Below, piece after piece: positions 1 to 5,265 of a DNA stretch of 7,121 nt. Source of the stretch: Acidimicrobiaceae bacterium (lineage in GTDB: Bacteria; Actinomycetota; Acidimicrobiia; Acidimicrobiales; MedAcidi-G1); the NCBI GenBank assembly GCA_002714485.1, contig PAXM01000017.1:26446-33566 (forward strand), in the 5' to 3' direction. The first letter of the stretch is position 1. The number at the start of each line of letters is the position of its first letter. The notes beneath the pieces were generated by a model that worked only from the letters and a program-made list of their open reading frames with translations, searched no databases and was not told the DNA's origin. Position numbers and translations under genes: made by a program.

Positions 1-1086
1 TCAGGCTTCGGAATCGACCACGCCCACAACATTCGGTCCGAGGGTTTCGCTGAGTCCGTCGAGTTCGAACAACAGCAGATCGCCCTGAACCGCGCTGGGC
101 TGGCATATCTCGACGAGGCGGTTGCCACCTGCAACATCGACTGCGACTGGACGTGGGCCGGGAAGACCCATGCGGCGTGCACCGAGCGGGGCGTGGCCGA
201 CCTGGAACACTTTGCCACCACGCTGGACCGCATTAACGAGCCCTACGAGGTGCTGGATGCCGACACCATGGCCGATCGTCTGGGCATCGACCACTACACC
301 CATGGCCTACATACCCCGGGTACCGTACTTATGCAGCCTGCCGCCCTGTGTCGGGGCCTGGCCGCCAACCTTCCTCCCAATGTGGTGGTCCACGAGGAGA
401 CTCCAGTGACGTGGCTGGATACCGGTCCGCCCCACGACCTATGGACTGACGGGGGCCGGGTGCGCACGCCGTCACTGCTGCTGGCCAACAATGGCTACCT
501 GGCCGGATTCGGCTTCTACCGCCACCACCTCATCCCAGTCATCACCTGGGGATCGATGACCCGGCCGCTGACCGACCAGGAGTCGGCCTCGATCGGTGGA
601 CACCGAACGTGGGGGGTGATCCCAGCCGCCCCGTCAGGCACCACGGTGCGGCGCCTACCCGACGGTCGGGTGCTGGTGCGGAACGTCTACTCGTACAGCC
701 GCCACTCGCTAGCCGGTGGGCGCCGCCGTCGGAGGGCCGGCCGCTCCCATCGACGGGCCTTTGAGGCCCGCTTCCCCAGCCTGATCGACGTGCCGTTCGA
801 GTACACGTGGGGTGGTCCGCTAAGCATGGCCCGCAACGGAGAACCGGTGTTCGGCAAGTTGGTCGACGGCATCCACGCTGCTGGTGTCCACAACGGCACA
901 GGGCTAAGCCGGGGTGCCATCTGCGGAAAACTGATCGCCGAGATGATGTGCGAAGAAAGTTCCGACCTGCTGGACACCATGACCACCCGGGGTCGTCCGA
1001 ACCGGAACGTGCCCGACCCACTTCTCGGGTGGGGTGTGGACCTATACGCCCAACGCCTGCGGCTCCAGTCGGGGCGTGAGATGTGA
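1..1086 (+). CDS. FAD-dependent amine/amino-acid oxidoreductase (DAO family), 5'-truncated by window edge
   Basis: The frame is open from base 1 to a TGA at 1084-1086 and gives 361 residues. It lacks the N-terminal Rossmann dinucleotide motif, which must lie upstream; about 50-70 residues are probably missing compared with a usual length near 430. The first visible residues (SGFGIDHAHN) match the segment that follows the FAD-binding loop in this family, usually written GRNSGF-IDLPH. Residues about 92-102 carry a HTPGTVLMQPA stretch, typical of the substrate/FAD region. The C-terminal FAD-contact region is at about 268-315, with YTWGGPL and then HNGTGLSRGAICGKLIAEM. Known relatives oxidise secondary or primary amines or amino-acid derivatives with O2 or another acceptor; gamma-glutamylputrescine oxidase is a distant example. 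The substrate here is unknown. An Arg-rich stretch (residues about 240-257) lies in a variable helix and does not break the frame. The gene leads an apparent operon with two dehydrogenases. A GTG at 193 is internal, not a start. Confidence 0.88.
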   Translation, partial: SGFGIDHAHNIRSEGFAESVEFEQQQIALNRAGLAYLDEAVATCNIDCDWTWAGKTHAACTERGVADLEHFATTLDRINEPYEVLDADTMADRLGIDHYTHGLHTPGTVLMQPAALCRGLAANLPPNVVVHEETPVTWLDTGPPHDLWTDGGRVRTPSLLLANNGYLAGFGFYRHHLIPVITWGSMTRPLTDQESASIGGHRTWGVIPAAPSGTTVRRLPDGRVLVRNVYSYSRHSLAGGRRRRRAGRSHRRAFEARFPSLIDVPFEYTWGGPLSMARNGEPVFGKLVDGIHAAGVHNGTGLSRGAICGKLIAEMMCEESSDLLDTMTTRGRPNRNVPDPLLGWGVDLYAQRLRLQSGREM

Positions 1087-1104
1087 GCGTGGCCAGGCTG
1101 CGCC

Positions 1105-1111
1105 AAGGAGG
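1105..1111 (+). promoter_or_regulatory. Ribosome binding site of first SDR gene
   Basis: AAGGAGG lies 6 bases before the ATG at 1118. It is a near-perfect Shine-Dalgarno sequence. It fixes that ATG as the start, rather than ATG codons further upstream in the same frame that would overlap the oxidase gene. Confidence 0.85.
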
Positions 1112-1117
1112 CAACCA

Positions 1118-1882
1118 ATGAACGATGGAGACGCCCCAACAAGGGTCGCCCTGGTGACCGGAGCGACGTCGGGCATCGGGCGGGCCTGTGCCGTGCGACT
1201 GGCCACCGACGGGTTCACTGTGGTCGTGGGTGGCCGTGACGCCGGCCGGGCCGACGCCGTGGTGGCTGAGATCATCAGCAACGGTGGCACGGCGTCGATC
1301 GCTTTGGGCGACGTGGCCGAGGCGAAGTACGGCGACGAGGCAGTGGCATCCGCGCTGGCCGCTCACGGCCGACTCGACCTCCTGGTCAACGCGGCCGGGG
1401 TCATCACCCGCTCCGATGCCGAAGGCACCACCGACGCCGAGTGGCACCGGATCATGTCCACCAACGTGGACGGCCTGTTCCGATGCAGCCGGGCTGCCCT
1501 GCCGGCGCTGCGAGCTACCGGGGGTGGAGCCATCGTCAACATCAGCTCCACCAGCGGACTGGTAGGCGCAGCCGGAATGGTCGCCTACTGCGCCTCCAAG
1601 GGTGCGGTCACCAACCTCACGCGGGCCATGGCACTGGACCACGCTGCTGAGGGCATCCGCATCAACGCCGTGTGCCCAGGCGCCGTGGACACCAACATGC
1701 TCTACTCAGAACGCGACGACTCGCTCGAGGAAGTGCGTTCCATGAACCTCGGTGGCATTCCCGAGGGACGGATCCCCAGCGGCGACGAGATTGCCCACGT
1801 GGTTTCGTTCTTGGCTGACGATCGCTCCCGTCACCTCAACGGTGCCAACCTGAGCGTCGACGGCGGGTACACGGCGTCATGA
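1118..1882 (+). CDS. Short-chain dehydrogenase/reductase (classical SDR, FabG-like), likely NADP(H)-preferring
   Basis: This 254-residue protein has the usual length of a classical SDR, a cytosolic NAD(P)-dependent oxidoreductase acting on hydroxyl/carbonyl groups. The nucleotide-binding motif TGATSGIG is at 14-21, NAAG at 91-94, the structural Asn at 116, and the catalytic triad is Ser144, Tyr157 and Lys161 (YCASK). The PG motif is at 187-188, and the C-terminus ends in the family-typical SVDGGY. The residue after beta strand 2 is Arg40 (VVVGGRD), which by family knowledge favours NADP(H). The start is set by the Shine-Dalgarno sequence at 1105-1111. The stop overlaps the start of the next gene by four bases (ATGA), so translation is probably coupled. 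Its substrate is not evident; co-transcription with the DAO oxidase and a second SDR suggests a step in the same catabolic route. It resembles 3-oxoacyl-ACP reductase (FabG), but a fatty-acid role is not supported by the neighbours. Confidence 0.92.
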   Translation: MNDGDAPTRVALVTGATSGIGRACAVRLATDGFTVVVGGRDAGRADAVVAEIISNGGTASIALGDVAEAKYGDEAVASALAAHGRLDLLVNAAGVITRSDAEGTTDAEWHRIMSTNVDGLFRCSRAALPALRATGGGAIVNISSTSGLVGAAGMVAYCASKGAVTNLTRAMALDHAAEGIRINAVCPGAVDTNMLYSERDDSLEEVRSMNLGGIPEGRIPSGDEIAHVVSFLADDRSRHLNGANLSVDGGYTAS

Positions 1883-2691
1883 GCACCGACCAGCATCCCG
1901 AGGCAAAAGGCCGAGCCGGCGGTCGAGTCGTCGTAGTGACCGGAGGTGCCCGGGGCATCGGACGGGCCATCGTGGACCGCTTCACCACCGAGGGCGCCAG
2001 CGTCATTATCGGCGACCTGACCGATCCCGGTGAAGTGGCCACCGGTCTCGACATGACCGGCCAACGCGAATGGATAACGCTGGACGTCACCGATGAACTC
2101 TCAGTCCAGGAGTTCGCTAAGTCAGTGGCTACCGGACACGGTGGCGTCGACGTACTGGTCAACAACGCGGGGATCATGGATACCCGGACGCTGGCCAACG
2201 AGACGGTGGCCGACTGGGACCACACCATGGCCGTCAACCTCCGAGGCCCGTTCCTGATGGCCAAGCACCTCGTGCCGCTCATGGACGGCCGCAGCGATTC
2301 GGCCATCGTGAACATCGGCTCCATCGAAGGGATCGGAGCCAATGCCCTGCACGCCTCCTACGCGGCGTCTAAGGCCGGGGTGCACGGGCTCACCCGGGCC
2401 CTGGCTGTGGACCTCGGACCGGTGGGCATCCGCTGCAATGCCGTGGCCCCCGGTTGGATCGACACCGACCTGAACCGGAACTACGTGGACAAACACCCCA
2501 ATCAGGCCCAGGCGGTTACCGACCTCGCGTCGTTGCATCCGGTGGGCCGTATCGGTGATCCTGCCGACGTGGCGGCGGCCGTGTTGTGGCTGGCCAGCCC
2601 CGACGCCGGCTTCGTGACCGGCCAGGTGATCACCGTGGACGGTGGCCGCATGACCCGGCTGTCCATCCCCGCCTCCCTCGCTGACGACTGA
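1879..2691 (+). CDS. Short-chain dehydrogenase/reductase (classical SDR), likely NAD-preferring
   Basis: This 270-residue classical SDR is encoded directly after, and overlapping, the previous one. TGGARGIG is at 21-28, NNAG at 95-98, Asn120, Ser148, and the catalytic pair Tyr161/Lys165 (YAASK). PG is at 191-192, followed by the mobile substrate loop (about 193-215), and the protein carries VDGGRM near its end. Asp46 closes beta strand 2 (VIIGDL). An acid here normally selects NAD over NADP, the reverse of the upstream SDR. The start ATG at 1879 has only a weak GGCGGG upstream, so re-initiation from the overlapping stop codon is likely. The first 15 residues or so are a polar extension before the first beta strand. 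The stop is TGA at 2689-2691, followed by only 42 bases before the convergent HAD gene. The exact substrate is unknown; relatives include glucose, polyol and hydroxy-acid dehydrogenases. Confidence 0.92.
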   Translation: MSTDQHPEAKGRAGGRVVVVTGGARGIGRAIVDRFTTEGASVIIGDLTDPGEVATGLDMTGQREWITLDVTDELSVQEFAKSVATGHGGVDVLVNNAGIMDTRTLANETVADWDHTMAVNLRGPFLMAKHLVPLMDGRSDSAIVNIGSIEGIGANALHASYAASKAGVHGLTRALAVDLGPVGIRCNAVAPGWIDTDLNRNYVDKHPNQAQAVTDLASLHPVGRIGDPADVAAAVLWLASPDAGFVTGQVITVDGGRMTRLSIPASLADD

Positions 2692-2733
2692 CCTGAATTC
2701 TCAAACCGAGCCCATCGGAACCCGAGCTTGCAA

Positions 2734-3354
2734 TCAGTCGATGAGTTCTGGCACCTCGGCGAAAGAGTCGACCACATGGTCTGGCCGTCCCGACGCCCGA
2801 TCGAGTGCTTGAGGGCGGAACTTCCCAGTCCGAACTAGCACACCGCGCAACCCGCACCTCTGGGCGGCCAGAACATCGTTCTCGATGTCACCACCCACCA
2901 TGGCCACCCGGTTAGCAGTGAGTCCCAGCTCAGCCACCCCGGTAGCGAAGAAGTCCTCTGACGGCTTGCCATGGACCACGGGTGTGAGCCCCGAAGCCTC
3001 CTCAAGGGCTGCGACGTAGGCCCCGGTGTCCAACTCCATTCCCGACGCGGTCCGCCAGCAGAGGTTCCGGTGCATGGCCACGAAGGTTGCCCCGTCCAGC
3101 AGATGGCCAAAGGCCCGGTTCAGTTCGACGTGGGTGAAGTTCAGGCCGGCCCCGCCAACTACCACCACGTCCACGACACCGTTGTAGGCATGGTCCACGA
3201 GGTCGATGCCCTCCATGTCCTCGGACAAGTCGCCAGAGTTAAGGAGGAGGCACTTCGCTCCCGGGTGGTGGCGCCGCAGGTGGGCGGCAGTGGCCACCCA
3301 CGAGACCGACAGCACGCCGTCTATGTCGATGAGCAGGCCGTCGACCTGACTCAT
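2734..3354 (-). CDS. HAD-superfamily hydrolase (NagD/HDHD2/LHPP-like, class IIA) with an internal deletion covering motif II
   Basis: This 206-residue protein is shorter than the roughly 250-270 residues usual for NagD/HDHD2/LHPP phosphatases. Motif I is intact: LLIDIDGVL with nucleophile Asp10 and acid/base Asp12. Motif III is Lys130 in HGKPSEDFF, and motif IV is GGDIEND with Asp156 and Asp160, followed by RTGKFRP, a hallmark of this subgroup. The segment from Val20 (VATAAHLRRHH) aligns with the start of the cap domain, equivalent to MATADFLRR in E. coli NagD. Only four residues (SVSW) separate motif I from it, where NagD has about 58. The missing block normally holds the PGA helix and motif II (TNTT/TNYP). 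The reading frame is kept. Function may be lost or altered; the ordinary role would be cytosolic dephosphorylation of a small phosphometabolite. The start is chosen by the motif I position and a GGAGG at 3360-3364; the longer upstream open frame is antisense to the GNAT gene. It is the last gene of the minus-strand cluster. Confidence 0.82.
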   Translation of the reverse strand: MSQVDGLLIDIDGVLSVSWVATAAHLRRHHPGAKCLLLNSGDLSEDMEGIDLVDHAYNGVVDVVVVGGAGLNFTHVELNRAFGHLLDGATFVAMHRNLCWRTASGMELDTGAYVAALEEASGLTPVVHGKPSEDFFATGVAELGLTANRVAMVGGDIENDVLAAQRCGLRGVLVRTGKFRPQALDRASGRPDHVVDSFAEVPELID

Positions 3355-3359
3355 GTCGA

Positions 3360-3364
3360 CCTCC
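3360..3364 (-). promoter_or_regulatory. Ribosome binding site of HAD gene
   Basis: On the minus strand GGAGG (within CCGGAGG) stands 5 bases before the ATG at 3354. It sets the start and excludes a much longer upstream extension that has no family similarity. Confidence 0.75.
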
Positions 3365-3406
3365 GGTCGATCATCGTCACTCCCGACCCTAGACGCTGGC
3401 GGGGTC

Positions 3407-4045
3407 CTACCTCTCAGGTGATCGGGACAGATCGGGGTTCCGCCAGACAATGAGCACGGCATTGTCCCCGACCGCCGGATCGTCCATGTAGTTGGGGATG
3501 GCGCAGATGGCCTCGAACCCGTTCTCGATCTGGAAGCTGAGCGTCGGGTCGTAGAGTTCGCCGGCCCGTACCTTGTCGACATACTCATCAGCCGACATGG
3601 CGTGGATGTGCTCCTTGTACCCGGGGATCACGCCACCGGCCACGATGCCCTGCTTGCCGAGCCGGCGGACCACGTCCTTGCGTCGGATGTAGAGCTGGTG
3701 TCCGATACCCAGGCGTCGGTATGCGGGATCCACGGCAATGGTCACCCCGTAGTACCAGTCCGAGTCGTCGGAGTGGTTGCCGCACGAGAGCTCGCCGGTC
3801 AGATCGTCCAGCGAGTGGTGGGGATCGTCAAAGTCGAAGTCGATAAGGATGCCCACGCCCATCCCGACTGGGGTGTCTCCGTCGAGGGCCACGAACCCAC
3901 CGCCGGGAAACGTCTCGCAGAGGGCGAGGATGTCCGCTACCTCTAGGAGGTCTTGGATCCCGGCTGTGGGGAATGCGGCCCGTTCGATGGCCGCAAGCTC
4001 GGTGGCCCAGCGAGCCTCGATGGGGGCATAGGTGATCTCAGGCAT
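3407..4045 (-). CDS. GNAT-family N-acetyltransferase, related to the GNAT domain of GNAT-nitrilase fusions
   Basis: This 212-residue protein has the acetyl-CoA binding motif A of GNAT enzymes: VTIAVDPAYRRLGIGHQLY (about 101-119), with the pyrophosphate loop around Arg110/Arg111-Leu-Gly-Ile-Gly115. Before it lies an acidic loop (about 70-97, FDFDDPHHSLDDLTGELS). After it come the family-specific stretches GGVIPGYKEHIHAMSADEYV (about 137-156), GELYDPTLSFQIENGFE (about 162-178) and AVLIVWRNP at the end. From memory, this arrangement is that of the N-terminal domain of bifunctional GNAT/carbon-nitrogen hydrolase proteins such as B. subtilis YhcX. Here the protein stops just where the nitrilase domain would begin. 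The acceptor substrate is unknown. The start ATG (4043-4045) is preceded by GAGGAA 5 bases upstream, and the gene lies 14 bases downstream of the C45 hydrolase gene, so the two are probably co-transcribed. The stop is TAG. Confidence 0.88.
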   Translation of the reverse strand: MPEITYAPIEARWATELAAIERAAFPTAGIQDLLEVADILALCETFPGGGFVALDGDTPVGMGVGILIDFDFDDPHHSLDDLTGELSCGNHSDDSDWYYGVTIAVDPAYRRLGIGHQLYIRRKDVVRRLGKQGIVAGGVIPGYKEHIHAMSADEYVDKVRAGELYDPTLSFQIENGFEAICAIPNYMDDPAVGDNAVLIVWRNPDLSRSPER

Positions 4046-4050
4046 CGCAG

Positions 4051-4056
4051 TTCCTC
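4051..4056 (-). promoter_or_regulatory. Ribosome binding site of GNAT gene
   Basis: GAGGAA on the minus strand lies 5 bases before the GNAT ATG and within the 14-base gap after the C45 gene stop. It supports the chosen start and direct co-translation from one message. Confidence 0.7.
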
Positions 4057-4059
4057 AGA

Positions 4060-5169
4060 TCAGGACAGGAACGGCACGTGGACGTATTCATTCTGACTGG
4101 GTAGGCCCCAGACGGCCCAGAAGTCCAGCGTCGACGGGCGCATGATCGCCGCTCCACTGGACTCAATGTGGATCGGCTCGACCGAGACCTGACAGATGGC
4201 CTCGTCGTCACGAGTCACCGCCATGAGGTCCTCGACACCGATCCCGTCGCGGTCCAGCAACTGCAGGGCACGATCACGCCGCCGGGTGGAGTTAACCATT
4301 AGGTCCTCCTGCTTCGTGTCCTGCCGGGCCAGAGCCTCGTCCCAGAGGGCGTGGTTGGTGTGGACTAGGGCGTCGTCGGCCAACTGCACGGCGGGACGGG
4401 CCGTGGGAAAGGCCTCGATCATGTGGCCATCACCGCTGGCATCAAAGGTCAAGAAGCTGTGGGCGCCAGCCAGTTCAGCATCGAGGATGGCATCCCTGGC
4501 AGAGGTCGCAGATTCTTGGAGCAGGGCGTCGCGCACCACCGATGTCCACATCACGCCCGGACACCCATCGGTGGCCACCAGGTTATTGATGCCCACACAC
4601 ACCCCGGCCTCGTTCATGCCCAACTGGCCCAGGCAACCCGTGGTGGTGAACACCAAGGCGGCCTGGCCGTCTTTGGGTCGAAGCCGCAACAGCACCACAT
4701 ATGGGGTGGCGGTGTCGTGCATGTCCCACGTCTGGCCGTAGAAGCCCCGCCCGTCACTGCGGGCATCGGGAACGATGAATGCCGTGCAGTCGTCCTCTTG
4801 GACCTCGGAGGGATGATCGCCACCAACCACCGCACGGACGGTGTCCACGAAGTCGGTGAAGCCCCCGACCACTACCGCCTCCTCGGGGGTGATGCCGGCG
4901 CCATCAGCTAGGCCGCACAGTTCGGCGTAGAGGTCGGCAGAATGGGCCTCGTGGGCTGGCAGGCACGACCGAGCGATGTCAAGAACATCAACTCGGTCGA
5001 TCTCCCCTCCAGCCCAGAACCTGGACCCGGCGAGCCGAATCCGTTCGTCCGCGTAAGCCCGGATCTCCTCGCCATGGGCAAGGCCGTGAGCGTGGCCCAT
5101 GGCCTCGTAGCTCCCGGCGAGGTCGAGGATTCGTAGTGGTGGTCGGCGCATGGCTGCAGTCTGACCCAT
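4060..5169 (-). CDS. C45-family Ntn-hydrolase (acyl-CoA:6-APA acyltransferase-like amidohydrolase/acyltransferase)
   Basis: This 369-residue protein looks like a self-processing peptidase C45/AAT-type Ntn-hydrolase. The predicted autocleavage site and nucleophile is Cys128 in EDDCTAFIVP, equivalent to the Gly-Cys-Thr site of fungal isopenicillin N acyltransferase. It is followed by YGQTWDM (144-150), typical of the family's GQNWD, then GMNEAGVCVGINNL (184-197) and VHTNHAL (269-275). The N-terminal LAGSYEAMGHAHG (17-29) is the usual start of the alpha chain. Cleavage would give chains of about 127 and 242 residues. Family members hydrolyse or transfer amide-linked acyl groups; the substrate here is unknown. 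There is no signal peptide, so it is probably cytosolic. The start is uncertain: ATG at 5169 or ATG at 5151 (residue 7, MRRPPLRILD). Neither has a clear Shine-Dalgarno sequence, so a leaderless message or weak initiation is possible. An AT-rich repeat stretch lies directly upstream. Confidence 0.86.
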   Translation of the reverse strand: MGQTAAMRRPPLRILDLAGSYEAMGHAHGLAHGEEIRAYADERIRLAGSRFWAGGEIDRVDVLDIARSCLPAHEAHSADLYAELCGLADGAGITPEEAVVVGGFTDFVDTVRAVVGGDHPSEVQEDDCTAFIVPDARSDGRGFYGQTWDMHDTATPYVVLLRLRPKDGQAALVFTTTGCLGQLGMNEAGVCVGINNLVATDGCPGVMWTSVVRDALLQESATSARDAILDAELAGAHSFLTFDASGDGHMIEAFPTARPAVQLADDALVHTNHALWDEALARQDTKQEDLMVNSTRRRDRALQLLDRDGIGVEDLMAVTRDDEAICQVSVEPIHIESSGAAIMRPSTLDFWAVWGLPSQNEYVHVPFLS

Positions 5170-5190
5170 GAAATCGCGTATTGCAGGAAT

Positions 5191-5265
5191 TCCATCGCTA
5201 ATACTACTCTAGACAGTGAAATCCATTGTTACTAGGTCATATTACTACTATTTCCATTGCACTAT
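5191..5265. repeat. AT-rich island with three short direct repeats spaced 31 bases apart
   Basis: Bases 5191-5260 are about 36% GC (25 of 70), in strong contrast to the GC-rich genes on both sides. On the plus strand, related words start at 5191 (TCCATCGCTAATA), 5222 (TCCATTGTTACTA) and 5253 (TCCATTGCACTA), so the spacing is exactly 31 bases twice, close to three DNA helical turns. The first two share 10 of 13 positions; the last two share TCCATTG, then ACTA or CTA shifted by one base. The bases between are not conserved. The stretch covers the end of the putA-like gene and the gap before the C45 gene. It could be an operator or promoter region for the C45-GNAT-HAD genes, a remnant of inserted DNA, or chance. 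I could not place a convincing -35/-10 pair. Confidence 0.4.

Noticed and set aside
1034..1117. An upstream start for the first SDR inside the oxidase gene
   Set aside because: The extra residues have no SDR counterpart, and AAGGAGG before the ATG at 1118 marks the real start.
542..1642. A 366-codon open frame on the minus strand across the oxidase and first SDR genes
   Set aside because: It is antisense to two genes with clear family motifs, has a low-complexity Arg/Gly/Ser/Pro-rich translation without domains, and is the usual product of GC-rich codon bias.
2692..2749. Possible terminator between the convergent operons (GAATTCTCA at 2695 pairing with TGAGTTC at 2743)
   Set aside because: The stem is short, needs a two-base bulge, has a loop of about 39 bases and no T-run, so it is not a credible intrinsic terminator.
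3355..3588. A 78-residue N-terminal extension of the HAD protein (start at 3588)
   Set aside because: It overlaps the 3' end of the GNAT gene, its translation is Ser/Arg/Pro-rich and unlike HAD proteins, and a good ribosome binding site lies directly before the ATG at 3354.
5211..5229. Small hairpin ACAGTG/CATTGT in the AT-rich gap
   Set aside because: Only six pairs with one wobble, and no poly-T run on either strand; too weak to call a terminator or regulatory RNA.
5170..5236. Sigma70-like promoter for the C45 gene (TAGTAT, TAGAGT or TAATAT as -10)
   Set aside because: Several AT-rich hexamers resemble a -10, but none has a good -35 at 16-18 bases; AT richness alone would produce such matches.
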